From Welwitschia mirabilis (taxonomy: Eukaryota > Gnetophyta > Gnetopsida > Welwitschiales), in NCBI GenBank assembly GCA_051453625.1, contig JBOZIK010000001.1:259209038-259273037 (forward strand): a stretch of 64,000 nt of DNA, given 5' to 3'. Each line of letters starts with the position of its first letter. The stretch's first letter is position 1. Both the position numbers and the translations under genes were made by a program. This document shows, piece by piece, positions 1 to 11,487 of this stretch. The notes under the pieces are model-generated. The model searched no databases. It saw only the letters and a list, made by a program, of their open reading frames with translations, and was not told the origin of the DNA.

Positions 1-250
1 CTAAATTAGCTTTACATAAGTGTGTTGCATTATACTTTTCTACATTGCAATTAATTTCTATTACTAAAATACATAAATGTTTTTTGTTGAAATTAATTCT
101 CTTTTTCTTATCCTGGGCTTTTGATGGATTATGACATTTGAGTTAACTCTTGTCTATATTAGTATCTTGTGTTGTGCAAGATGTCTATTTTATTTGTGAA
201 TGATAGGATCTTCTTAAGCACAATCATTTACAAAAATACACACTGCAATG
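1..250 (+). repeat. 3' part of the 5' LTR of element A
   Basis: This matches 12264-12474 at the other end of the element, for example in TTTTGATGGATTATGACATT near 120 and near 12380. It ends around CACTGCAATG, which corresponds to CACCGCAACA in the least mutated family copy at 47287-47296. The start of the LTR lies before the window. Confidence 0.85.
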
Positions 251-253
251 TCT

Positions 254-271
254 TGATGCCATTATTAGGGA
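254..271 (+). other. Primer binding site of element A, tRNA-Asp-like, decayed
   Basis: TGATGCCATTATTAGGGA lies three bases after the LTR end. It aligns to the Athila-type site TGGCGCCGTTGCCGGGGA, complementary to the tRNA-Asp 3' end as I recall the family. All differences are G-to-A or C-to-T. Confidence 0.72.
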
Positions 272-1003
272 ATACTGCTTGGAGTTTAAGAGTTATCATT
301 ACTCAGGTAAGTATTTGGATCTCAGTTTAGATATTGGCCTATAACAGCATTGTATTTTTAGCTATAATAATGCAAGTTTTTTTTTTTTTTGGTAAGTTTT
401 AGTTTTTGCATTTTAAAATAAAATATTTATTTTTTTCTTCATCATATAGATGATGTACAGCGATGATGACCTCTGTGTATTGAGTTTTTAGCTTTTCATT
501 TTCTCAAAAAAATTTAGGCTTTTTTCTATTATGTCCTCTATCATCCAGATAACTAAGATATATGATAGTCTATTATCTATGTTTTCTATATTAGTAATTT
601 TAGCATTTCTGTTTTCTACATTTCTTTTTTTTTTTTTTGTATTTCTCCCATCTAGACTATCATCCAAATAACTATAGAAATGATTCTCTAAGCATCAAAA
701 ACTAAGCATGTATGGTAAAATATAATAAGAAAGAAAATATCAAAGAGAGTGGCTATTCATAAAGAGAAATATCTAAAAATGTTTGGCTGACTTCAAAATT
801 AACTTAGCTAAACACAATAAAGGTACACAAAGTTTAAAATTTCTAGAAATTTGTACTTTTATTTCTTGAAAGTTTGATTTTGTACGAGAAAATTTTTGAA
901 AGATTATTTCAATGATAGTTTTTAATTTTTAAATATTTTTAACTCATTAAAAAATAAAAAGCAAATTTCTTTACCTAATTTACCACTTATCATTAGAATT
1001 CCT
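272..1003 (+). other. 5' leader of element A, no gene
   Basis: This is untranslated leader between the primer site and gag. It contains runs of T and decayed dyads of the family type, such as ATCATCCAGATAACTAAG near 540 and CATCCAAATAACTATAG near 662. It aligns loosely to 49040-49738 of element B. No ORF of interest is present. Confidence 0.6.
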
Positions 1004-2610
1004 ATGACTACATCTATTAAACCTAATGCCAATATCTCCCTTAGAGAACAGATTGCTAATAAAAAATCTAAAGTTAAAAACCCTTTTTATTTTCCTCTTA
1101 GTGATGATGCTGAACTTAGAAACCTAAATGCTTATCCTATTTTCAGTGGTAAACTTAATGAAAATCCTTTACAACACATTTCTAACATTGAATAGTTTGT
1201 ACTCACTTTAGAAAATGGTAAAACAGAATAAGTGATAGAATTTACATAGTCAGTTTCCCCATTACTTTAAGAGGTAAGGCTAAACTTTGGTTAATAATTA
1301 TTCCTCATAAAAGTTTAAAATTATGGAGTCAAGTTTAGAAAGCCTTTAGTAAAAGATTTATAAGTGAAACTATCATTAGCAAATATAAAAAAGAATAATT
1401 AACTTCCAATAATAGCCTAATGAAGATTATGCCTTTACCTATGAGAGCTTTTTTGTTGCTTTACATTCAAACACTATAGATGCTTTTTCTTAAGAAGAAT
1501 TAGTAGAATACTTTTATAGTGGGCTCAATAGTCAAATAAAATAACTAGTTAATTTTTTATATTAAAGAATTTTGTTAAACCTTATCTTAAAAAATGCTTG
1601 AAAAGTGTTCAAAGAGTTGGTATAAGTAAATCAAACTTGGCCTAAATATTCATCTTGAGAAAACGAAATTATAGGTTAAATTATTAAAGATTATAAGAAT
1701 GTTAAGCAATAAAAAGAAGAAATAAGAGTTGAAAATGAATCAATCATCTCAACGTTATAAAAATACATTTAGATGATTTTATATGTAAAGAGGAAAATCA
1801 AAAAAGGTTTAGTTGTAGCTCGAACTTGTTGTTTATAAAAGATAATTACCATGTTATAAAAGAATGCCATTTACTTACAACATACAAAAAAATAATCTAT
1901 AAAGAAGAGTGTGCTTTCAACTAAAAGTTCTTAAAACTTTAACTAAAATCAAAACCAAAGTCAAATCTAAAATCACAACAATTTTTAACTTAAGATAAAT
2001 GAACAAATCATCCTAACTTCTAACCATTTAAAAAAAGATTTAAGAACACAAATTTTTGATCAAACAACTCAAATAATTAAGTACGCTCATCCAACTCATA
2101 AAACCAAGGTGATTCACATAGAAAATCTATTGATGAGTTAAGAACTAAATAAGAAAGAATAAATTCTAACATTGAAGATATTGCAAGTATTTTGTAAAAA
2201 ACCATACTTGCTAACCAAAGACCATAAGGGTTACTTACCACTTAACCTTTACCAAACCCAAATGAAGTTGATAAATATTGTAAGTGGTGATAAGAAGTGG
2301 AAATAAGATAATACCTCCCACCTATAAGGCTTCAACATCTCAAATTAATAAAAAGAATAAGAAGAGGGTAAAGATATTTTAGAAAATCATTCTTTCCCTT
2401 CTTCTTTAAGCAACAAAGAGAAAAATTCTTTTCATAAGAAACTTACTAGTTATTAGCTTAATAGATTGAATATAAATCATACCTTTAATGATTATTTAAA
2501 AGCTGTAATGAAAAATGTAAGTATCAATTTATCATTTTGGAAACTTTTGCAAGAGAATCCTAAGTATTCCAAGTTGTGAAAAGACCTAATTAATAAGAAA
2601 TAAAAATGAA
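1004..2610 (+). pseudogene. Gag of element A, broken
   Basis: Gag would form the retrotransposon particle and bind its RNA. An open stretch of 63 codons starts at ATG 1004 (MTTSIKPNANISLREQ...) and is followed by the gag motif ITLRGKAKLWL near 1264, after which stops recur at TAA or TAG. The zinc-knuckle remnant lies near 1825-1874 and reads through ...HVIKEC in one frame, with its first cysteines in another, so at least one indel separates them. Element B shows the same protein start at 49739 (NVTLKELITNNK) and a knuckle at 50580, which supports the frame and the start. Nothing here can be translated intact. Confidence 0.8.
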
Positions 2611-3330
2611 CCATTCCTAGTAAAGTCTTCATCTCTTAATCCATTAATAACTTATTTTTATAAAAATGTCCAAAGTTTAAATATCCCAAGGTAATAACTA
2701 TTAGTGTCACTTTAGAGGGAAATAGAAGAATTAAGAAAGCCTTAGTTGACATTAGAGCTAGTATCAATATTATACCCTTGCACATTTGTCAATGACTTGG
2801 GTTGAAAGATAGAATAGAGACTACAAGGATTATCTTAGAATTGGCTGATATATCTATTAAAAACCTTTAGGTGTAATTAAGGATTTGATCATTTAGATTA
2901 AAGAAGCTTTCTACTCCATTAATATTATTGTGATAGAAGTTGAATGTAATGATGATTGTCCTTTACTTCTAGGTAGAGCTTCTTGTATTATAGCTCATTG
3001 TATCATAGATATAAGAATAGATTTGATGAAGTGTCATTTATGAAATGAGAAGTTTTTAATAAGAGTGTTTGATATAGCTAAAAAGTATTTAGGTAACGAT
3101 TTGATTGTATAAGAAGAAATAAAATCAACTTTATTTTTACATCAGCATCCACTTAAAAAAAGATGATTGATGATTCATGAATTAACTTATTTGATAATTG
3201 ACTAGAAGTATATAACTTGAATGTTTTTTATGAATATAATCTTACTTTTAATCATTTATAAATTGATTATTTTAATTTGGAGAGTGGAGGGATTGAGTTT
3301 CTCAACTACATAGAAGTTTGAGATCTATGC
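2611..3330 (+). pseudogene. Aspartic protease region of element A, broken
   Basis: The retroviral-type aspartic protease would process the Gag-Pol polyprotein. The active-site segment reads VDIRASINIIP at about 2745-2778: the catalytic Asp is at 2748-2750, but the invariant Gly after it has become Arg (AGA at 2754-2756). The preceding strand VTISVTLEGNRRIKKAL agrees with element B and with the minus-strand copy C, giving independent support. Downstream the frame shifts and stops appear. The segment occurs a second time at 4785-5540. Confidence 0.8.
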
Positions 3331-3639
3331 AAAATTAAGATTTTATACTTTGAGGATGGTTGTCTACTACTGATGTTCAAATGATAATTTGAGATGATAA
3401 TGAACTTTTCTAAAAATTTAATAGAAAATAAAAATTGAAATTTAAAATTGAATTTAAAACCTTTATCCAGTGGACAGAAATACATTTTTTTGAATAATGA
3501 TCTAAACAAATCTTTAATAATTAATGAAAATATTTCTCCTCAATAAGAGTTGAGCCTAATCTCTCTTCTAAAATCTAAGGTAAATGCATTTGCTTAGTCT
3601 CATAAAGATTTAATAGCCATTCCTATCTTAATTATTTAA

Positions 3640-4684
3640 TATAAAACCTATCTTGAGGATAATGTAAAACCTGTTAGGCAACCCTAATGTAGACTTAATC
3701 TAAACATTAAGCAAGTTGTTAAAGATGAAATCATAAAATTAATGGATGCTGAAATCATTTATACTATAACTAATAGTGATTAAGTTAGCCCTTTGATGAT
3801 AGTACTTAAAAAAGATGGGAAATGAAGGATGTGTTTAGATTTTAGAAAAATAAATGAAGTAACCAAAAAAGATTACTATCCTTTGCCTTTTCGTAATGAG
3901 ATACTTAATAGGATTAAGGGATATGCATTTTATTATTTTCTTGATGGATATAGTAGTTATAATCAGGTTTGTATTGCTAATAATGACCAAGCCAAAATTA
4001 CTTTTACTTTACCTTTTGGTACTTTTCTTTTAAATGCATGCCTTTTAGACTTTGTAATGCTCCTAGTACTTTTTAGTGTGCTAAGATAGGTAGTTTTCTA
4101 ATATGTTAGAGGATTCGATTAAAATTTTTATAAATGACTTTTCTATTTATGTTAAAACTTTTGAATAAATCTTAGAATAATTATAAAACATCCTTAATTA
4201 TTGCATTTCTAGTGGCCTATATTTGAGTTAGAAAAATAGGTTATTTTTATTGAAAGTGAAAGTAGTTTAAATCACTGTATTTCCAAAAAATGGATTAGGA
4301 TGGATCCTAAAAAGTTAGTACTATTTACAATCTAAATTGCCCTACAAATGTAAAATAATTTAGATTCTTTCTTAGTCATTATAGTTATTATTATTGGTTT
4401 ATTCATAATTATGCAAATATTTGTAAACCCCTTCACTCATTATTAGAAAAAAAGCTAAATTTAAATGGAATGAATCTTGTCATCTTACTTTGGATAAGCT
4501 TAAACATAAATTTTATTATGCTCTTATTGTAATGGGACCTAATTGGAAAAACAATTTTGAATTGATGTGTGATGTGAGTAATTTTGTCTAGGTGGAATAC
4601 TTTATTAAAAATAGAAAAATGATTTTAAAGTTATATCTGACCATAGAAAATCTCTATCTATAACTCAAATGAATTACATTACTA
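3640..4684 (+). pseudogene. Reverse transcriptase and RNase H of element A, broken
   Basis: The palm and fingers are recognisable: MCLDFRKINEVTKKDYYPLP starts at 3829, followed by FYYFLDGYSSYNQ near 3940 with the first catalytic Asp (LDGYS) kept. A one-base deletion near 4028 breaks the frame before MPFRLCNAPSTF. The second catalytic pair reads FINDFS, with Asn (AAT at 4133-4135) for the first Asp. The RT-RNase H connection and start of RNase H follow at about 4340-4600 (LLEKKAKFKWNES, FELMCDVSNF), and a 100-N gap ends the segment. The order matches plant gypsy pol and element B. It cannot encode an active enzyme. Confidence 0.88.
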
Positions 4685-4784
4685 NNNNNNNNNNNNNNNN
4701 NNNNNNNNNNNNNNNNNNNNNNNNNNNNNNNNNNNNNNNNNNNNNNNNNNNNNNNNNNNNNNNNNNNNNNNNNNNNNNNNNNNN
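4685..4784. other. Assembly gap, 100 N
   Basis: Exactly 100 N, which looks like a default gap of unknown true length. The sequence after it restarts in the protease region of the same element family, so the gap separates two copies or hides a rearrangement. Confidence 0.95.
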
Positions 4785-5540
4785 CAAATCATTCCTAGTA
4801 AAGTCTTCCTAGCACAATCCATTAACAACTTATTCTTATAGAAATGTGTAAAGTTTAAAGATCTATGGGTAGCAACTATCAGTATTACTTTATAGAGAAA
4901 TAGAAGAATTAAGGAAGCCTTGATAAATATTAGAGCTAGTGTCAACATTATTCCCTTACATAACGACTTGGATTAGAAAATAGAATAAAGTTTATAAGGA
5001 TTATCTTAGAATTGGCTAATATATCTATTAAGAAACCTTTAGGTGTGATTAAGAATTTGGTCATTCAGATTGAAGAAGCTTTCTACCCTATTAATGTTAT
5101 TATAATAGAAGTTGAACATAACAGTGATTATATTTTACTTCTAGGTAGAAATTTTTATGGAATAAACCGTTATATTATATATCTAAGAATAGGTTTGATG
5201 GAGTGTTGTCTAGAAAATAAGAAGTTTTTAATAAGATTATTTAATTTAGATAAAAACAATTTAGAAAATGATTTGAATATATATGAAATAAAGCAAACTT
5301 TGTTTTTATAGCACTACTCACTTGAAAAGAGATGGTCAATGCTTCATAAACTAACTTTATTTGATAATCAACTATAAGTAGACAATTTGAATATTTTTTA
5401 TAAAGGTCAACTTGATTTTAATCATTTGGAAATTGATTATTTTAATTTGAAGAGTAGAGAGACTTAGTTTGTTAACTATGTTGAAGCCTGAGATCTGAGT
5501 AGAACTGAGATTTCATACTTTAAGGGTGGTCATCCACTAT
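4785..5540 (+). pseudogene. Second copy of the gypsy protease region, broken
   Basis: This stretch repeats 2611-3370 with many substitutions, from TTCCTAGTAAAGTCTTCCT onward. The active-site segment reads INIRASVNIIP, so here the catalytic Asp is Asn (4926-4928) and the following Gly is Arg. An open run of 99 codons at 5012-5311 (MANISIKKPLGVIKNLVIQI...) is part of this domain. The two copies are clearly diverged, so this is not a simple recent tandem duplication. It may come from a second element joined at the gap. Confidence 0.78.
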
Positions 5541-5642
5541 TTAAGAGTAGAGAGACTTAGTTTGTTAATTTTTATGGATGACTTTTTTATTGATTTGCTA
5601 TGGTAAAATATAACTTTAAAAGTAGAGAGACTTAGTTTGTTA
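5451..5642 (+). repeat. Three copies of a 24-base segment at successive rearrangement junctions
   Basis: GTAGAGAGACTTAGTTTGTT occurs at about 5454, 5547 and 5621. The first copy is at its native place (compare 3281-3305). The second is followed directly by a reverse-transcriptase scrap (ATTTTTATGGATGACTTTTT), and the third by the RNase H-integrase linker. Each reuse thus jumps further downstream in the same element. Confidence 0.85.
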
Positions 5643-7440
5643 TTGATGTTTCTTTTCTAAATGAAAAAATTTTTGCTACATCTTCTACTCATCCTCCTCT
5701 TTAATATGTGGATATTGTTAATTACCTTATTACCATGAAAACACCACAACATTGGACTTATAACAAACATAAATTTTTTCTCTATNNNNNNNNNNNNNNN
5801 NNNNNNNNNNNNNNNNNNNNNNNNNNNNNNNNNNNNNNNNNNNNNNNNNNNNNNNNNNNNNNNNNNNNNNNNNNNNNNNNNNNNNNNNNNNNNNNNNNNN
5901 NNNNNNNNNNNNNNNNNNNNNNNNNNNNNNNNNNNNNNNNNNNNNNNNNNNNNNNNNNNNNNNNNNNNNNNNNNNNNNNNNNNNNNNNNNNNNNNNNNNN
6001 NNNNNNNNNNNNNNNNNNNNNNNNNNNNNNNNNNNNNNNNNNNNNNNNNNNNNNNNNNNNNNNNNNNNNNNNNNNNNNNNNNNNNNNNNNNNNNNNNNNN
6101 NNNNNNNNNNNNNNNNNNNNNNNNNNNNNNNNNNNNNNNNNNNNNNNATTGTTAATTACCTTATTACCATGAAAACACCACAACATTGGACTTATAATCA
6201 ATACAAATATTTTTTCTATAGCATATGTAGCTATGAGTGGAGAGAGTCATATTTATATCATATGTGTAAAGACCAAAATATGTGAAAATGTATTCTTAAT
6301 TAGGGAAAATCTGAATTTCTTCATCTTTATCATTGTTGTATTTATGAAGGTTATTTTAGTGGATAGAAAACATCTATGAAAATTATTTATTCTTCTTTTT
6401 ATTGGTCCACTCTTTTTTAAGATTTCTTTGATTTTTTTAGAAGGTATAATCTTTGTTAATGTTATCATAGCCTTATACATGCTTAGGAAATTCCCTTTAG
6501 ATCTATTTTTGAATGTGAACCTTTTAAATATTGAGGTATTAATTTGATGGGCCCTATTCACTCACCTTTTTATGATAAAAATTATATTTTACTAGTTATA
6601 GATTATGTGACTAAATGGATTAAAGCAATTCCTACTTTCCTAAATGATGTTCAAACTATTTATTACTTTTTTAGAACTCATATTTCTTAGAGATTTAATT
6701 TTCTTACGATTATCATTAATGATTAAGATACTCATTTTTTGAATTAGATTTTTAGGAAATGTCTTTTATTTATTAGAATAAAACATAGAGTAGATTATGC
6801 ATATCATTCTCAAACTAATGGATAAGCTAAAAATGCAAACACATAAATTAAAAAATGTTCTAAAAACTTGTTTTTGTTAATAATAAATCTTAGGCTTTTA
6901 ATGTTAATGGTGTTCTTTGGGCTTATCATACTATTTGGTATACTTCTCTTTTTTTTTTTTTTTTTACTTTATGGACTTGTATACAGAAAAGTTTATGTTT
7001 TACTTGTTAATGTGTGCTATAACTCTTATCATGCTTATTATCAACTTAATCTTATGGATATTTATGAAAATATTAAACATAGATTATCCCATTTAGACAA
7101 TCTTGATGAAAAATGAATTTTTTCCATTCATTGTCAATTAATCTATAAATCCTAAGCTAAGTTCAAATATGATAAAAATATACTTCATAAGAAGTTTGAC
7201 CCAAGTTAACTCATGTTTATATAACACTAGAGTACATTTTTTGAATAACAAGCTAACCTCTAAATGGTTAGGTCATTATCTCATAGAGAGAGTTTATTCT
7301 ACTGGCTCTATTAAGATTTCACACTTTAAAATTAAGGAGATTTAGAAAGTTAATGGATAATGGTTGAAACTATATGAAGGATATTTTGATACAAGTGTGA
7401 ACATAGTAGAAGCACTTATTTTAGAGATTTCTCTTAAAGA
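5643..7440 (+). pseudogene. Integrase of element A with linker and C-terminal domain, broken
   Basis: Integrase would insert the cDNA. The linker IVNYLITMKTPQHW is present on both sides of the 362-N gap. The zinc-binding region is decayed near 6250-6420 (GYFSG-KTSMKI). The core shows GINLMGP near 6535, where the first catalytic Asp is Asn (6541-6543). The second Asp is kept (6721-6723, 60 residues on). The Glu is Lys (AAA at 6829-6831, 36 residues further), next to QTNG. A downstream C-terminal domain, YNTRVHFLNNKLTSKWLGHY in mixed frames at about 7215-7275, matches the plant gypsy GPY-type end. Stops are mainly TAA and TAG. Confidence 0.85.
5786..6147. other. Assembly gap, 362 N, with near-identical flanks
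   Basis: The 72 bases before the gap (5714-5785) recur directly after it (6148-6219), with 50 identical bases at the start. The gap therefore looks like an estimated-size join of overlapping ends, or a short tandem copy. Confidence 0.95.
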
Positions 7441-9589
7441 GAAGAACTTCCACTCTATTATTATCTGAGGTCTGTTTTGAGATTACTGCTTTGGTAAATA
7501 TTATGACATCACTTGATTATATTTTAGACTTGACTTAAGTATTGCTTTATAAAGTTTTCCCTGATTAGTATTCTTACTTGAACATTTTATAGTGGTAAGA
7601 TTGGATTCATGCAATCTTGAGATATTCCCATGTTTATGGACTTCATTTTGAAGGAAGATGCCTTAGTTCTTATGCTTTTTTTTCAATGGTATAAGATCTT
7701 AGGTTGTTTGGAAGTATTCTTTTTTATCTTTTATCTCACTTATTCATCTTTGTATTTTTGAGTATGTGATTATGTGGGAATTTTTCATTTTAAAAAAAAG
7801 AAGAAAAAGTGATAATGACTATGATATATTATATTCTATGCTTAAAGGAAAAAGGCATGGTCACCATGGTATTCTATCACACTAAGGTAAATTTTTCCAA
7901 GAGGAATCTTTGGCCATGTTAATAGCTATAGGAACTCTACTAAGGGGTTAGTTGATTATGATTCATGGGTCTTTACGTTTTTTACTATAGTTGCACTCCC
8001 CTCACAATAGAAAAAGTTTTAATAAACTTTAAGGCTATAAGGTCAATGGTATTCCTAGTGTCATCAAAGGCATTACTTATTTCATAAACTCTTAGTATTT
8101 CCTCATGTTTATTTTACTTTTAAGGAATTAGGTGTGTTTGTAAGATGTGAGTAACTAAGTTTATTCTTTAGTAGCTTTTGATTTTATCATTTATTTTTTT
8201 AAGCATTTGAGTTTTGGTATCACCATAGTAACTTTCTTTTTTAGTGGAACTTTATAAATTTTATATAATTTCTCATGCATTTTTATTTAGATCTCATTAT
8301 GATGTTTTCCTTGGGGGTTTTCTATATTAGTATTTAGAATAAGTATGCAATCTTCTCCGTGTTCCTTATGTTTATTTTTTTAATACTCTTTTTTTTAGTT
8401 TTTTAGTTCGCTATTTTAAAGTCATTTTCACATTTTCTCATCTTTACATAAGATCTTATCATTTAATAGTTTCCTTTCTATTCATTCATGCATGTCATTT
8501 TTTGTTAGCATTTGAATTCATTAGAACATATTTTATGTTTCACAGCTCTTATTAAATTCCTTATACATTTTAGAGTTCTGTGCTTTATCTTATTTTATTT
8601 TTAGTTTAGGCATATTTATTTAGTTTTTATTATCAGTTTTTATCCTATTTAGTTCATTTTCTTTAGCCATAGTTTTCCTTTGTTTTAATTTTTTACACTT
8701 CATCTTCATTTTTCTGATTTCCTTGTTATTTCCTTTTTTTAAGCTTTTTAATAAAATTTGATACTCTAATAATCATATCTAAGCATAACTTTCTTGACTG
8801 ACATCTTTATTTTTGAAAAAATGTTTACTGTCTTATCATTTACCTTGTCATCCAGATGACACAAGGGAGACAACAGTATGACTTTTTATGAGAGTCGTCC
8901 TATGGCTATCATCCGGATGATGTAACTAAATGATAGTGTGATAAAACCTAAATCTAAATCCTTTTTCCTTATTTTTCTTCATTTCTCATTATTTCTACTA
9001 AGTCTTTTAAGGGAAAATGATCCCTTTTGACCTTGTTAGCATCTTGAATCTTATCTTACTTAATTTTACATCCAGATTTTAGATTTTTTATTGAATTTGT
9101 CAAAATGAGGTATGTTTTCCTTTTCCTTGAAATTTTCAATTTTTTTTCTTGTTTTTCAGCCTTTTGATGCATAGTTTTCATGTATGTTTATTAGTTTTTT
9201 GCTCTCTTCAATTTTGTACTCACAGATTTAATTTTCACTTTGTATGTTTAAACTTATGATCATTTCTGTATTTTATGAGAAAATTTTAACTTTTCATCTT
9301 TCACACTTGATTTCTTACAAAATATAGATTAAAAAATAATAATTATTTAGATAAAATTGATGAGTTTGAAGTGTTATATGATTATAATAGAATAGATTTT
9401 TCATTTAAGAACTTTAAATTTTTACCATATGTGGGGCCCAATTAAAAAATTGCTTTTTTATTTTCCACATGTTTCTCATTTTTATTCTTAGGAATAGATA
9501 ATATGGAACTTATTGACACATTTAGAGGGGTTATAACATATTGTAATCATTTTTCCTTTTTTTTTTTTTTGTTAAATCGATTTTGAGGG
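7441..9589 (+). other. Spacer between integrase and extra ORF of element A
   Basis: This is non-coding family sequence, collinear with 55080-57700 in B. It includes a GTTGCACTCCCCTCA segment near 7990 that is also found in B (55585) and C (62325). It is pyrimidine-rich on the plus strand and holds the perfect or near-perfect dyads at 8847-8860 and 8908-8921. GGGGCCCA near 9433 recurs in B at 57533. Confidence 0.7.
8847..8921. promoter_or_regulatory. Pair of palindromic sites (ATCATCCGGATGAT type)
   Basis: GTCATCCAGATGAC at 8847-8860 and ATCATCCGGATGAT at 8908-8921 are 14-base dyads. The second is a perfect palindrome and the first differs by one G-to-A. Related sites recur in the LTRs and leaders of A, B, C and D. 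The function is unknown; a binding site for a dimeric protein or a hairpin are possibilities. Confidence 0.55.
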
Positions 9590-10945
9590 CTATTATTATG
9601 CGTCCATGTGATGAATTTGATGTGTCTATCCGATCTTCCATGAAATTTTTTATGTATTTATGATTGAATAAGCCTCATACACATAGATCTATATAGGTTG
9701 AGGATGAGGCCAAGGCTATAGATTAGGATGCAGGCCCTTTAGTACTATTAAAGGTTAAGCATGCACAACCATTACATGCTTCACCTCAACATGGATTTTT
9801 TTTACCATTTAAATAGCTATTATCTGTGTCAAGCATTACTTTAGTGATTTCATGAGCTAGATATATCTTAAGATTGATCAAAGGCTCATGGATTTATAAC
9901 TTTAATGGATCATAGATACACATGGCTCATATTATATGTCAAAGATAAGAGAGTTTTATGACACCATGCATATAGAGCATTGACCACATCCTCATGGTCA
10001 GCTGGTTAATATGATTGTAGCTTAAATTTAGGATCATGAGATTACTATGATCTTATCGCATATTATAGTAGTTATATATCTTTATGGGCTTGGGAATTTA
10101 TACATTAATTTAATCAGAGGGACCAAGGAGTGTCATCAATATGGCACTGCATTAGGTATTCTAGCAGATCTGATAATAGATACATAGGGAGTTCATGTTA
10201 CATAGTTGACCCATGCATATAGAGTACTTCACAAAGGGATGATCCATAACATCAGCTTATCATTTTATAATAGTTATGCTATAGTCGTGCATGTATAGAT
10301 ACTGGCAGCTTTCATGCAAAAGCTGATAGACTTATTAACCTTCATCTAGAGCAAACTTAGGTTGATGGTGGAGGCATAACAGTTGTAGAAACTGGGTTAT
10401 CCATGATTTTTATTAGCTCTATTCAAATTATTTGGGATACCAAATCCCATGGATAAGTAGTGCCTATCTCATATCTAGAATTCCACTCACTATTTACAGA
10501 ACATGGATGTACAAGTACTAAAAGAAGCAGAGAGACCTTATGTATAGGGACTTGTAGTTGGTCTTATACTTGAGCAGATATAGACCTTCCTAATAGAGAC
10601 TACTAAGACAATTAAAGATTTCATGGAATGTGATATTTAGACATTAAACTATAGGATTTAGGCTCTAGATCAGAGGACTTAAACATTAGAGCAGAGGATC
10701 CTAATTATTGAGAGAACAAGTGTAGCACTTTGAGGAATAGATTGTTGACATGTGGTAGTGTATCATCTTCATTTATTAGAATGTTATTATAGACATTCTA
10801 GAGGCTATTCATGTCTAAGATGATAAGATAGTCCATTTCATTTCCATATCTTTGGACCTTTGTTTCCTTGCTGATCCTGAGCATCCTCCCTCTTTTCCCC
10901 CTACACCTAAGCTAGCTGCCTAGATAGAGCTTATCATGAAATAAT
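9590..10945 (+). pseudogene. Extra ORF of element A between pol and 3' LTR, broken by stops only
   Basis: From about 9940 to 10945 one frame runs for over 330 codons, interrupted almost only by TAG and TAA at places where Gln fits. I saw no frameshift in that part. It begins with REFYDTMHIEH, has DHEITMILSHIIVVIY in the middle, and carries a Gln-rich C-terminal stretch with heptad-like spacing (LDQRT-TLEQRI-IIERT) before a Pro-rich end (EHPPSFPPTPKLAA). Element B repeats this architecture with REFYDSMHIKR, heptads and HPPSSLPTTEPIA. This is the additional ORF known from Tat/Athila gypsy lineages. Its function is not established, and no signal peptide or membrane segment is evident. Confidence 0.72.
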
Positions 10946-11473
10946 AATGGAAGTGATTTTTTAATATTTTATATCTCCTCATTTATGTATATTTGTACTA
11001 AAACTCACTGTTATATATATACACATCATTCTTGAGTTTATCATGGTGTATTTGTTTTTATCTAATTTTCATGATTATCTTTCTTTTTCACATATTATGA
11101 TGAGAACTGATTAAATTTGGGTAATATTTTTAGTTATTATCATATATTTTAGTAAATGTATTTTAATTATAAAATTAATTAACTAATTACTTATATAAAA
11201 AAACTTCTATCACAGGTTCCTATTTTCTAAGACCATTTTTTAAGCCTATCGTCCCCTATATTATCTAAACGATGACTCAGATAATGATATGGCTATCTTT
11301 TAAATTAGGTGAAATGTTTAGTTTTCTGATTTTTATGATTTAGTTTACATTTCTGAGATTCTTGAATATTTTTCTAAGATGATTTTTTTTAGTACCTTAA
11401 CTATTTTTATTCTTAGATAAGTTGGCTCACAATCAAAGTTTACTGTCTAGTTTTATCAAGGACTGATAAGGCT
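10946..11473 (+). other. 3' untranslated part of element A
   Basis: AT-rich and without a gene. It contains decayed dyads (TTATCTAAACGATGACTCAG near 11260) matching 59310-59345 of B and, in reverse complement, part of C after 61440. Confidence 0.6.
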
Positions 11474-11487
11474 AAGTGGGAGGGCTA
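11474..11487 (+). other. Polypurine tract of element A
   Basis: AAGTGGGAGGGCTA lies immediately before the LTR start TGTTGCATTGCC. B has AAGTGAGGGGTT at the same place (59535), and C the complement. It would prime plus-strand DNA synthesis. Confidence 0.8.

Noticed and set aside
5708-6201. Long open runs across the N gap
   Set aside because: They consist mostly of unknown residues from N. Only the short linker motif outside the gap is real.
6253-6561. Minus-strand open run of 102 codons
   Set aside because: It is antisense to the decayed integrase of element A, whose sense motifs are clear.
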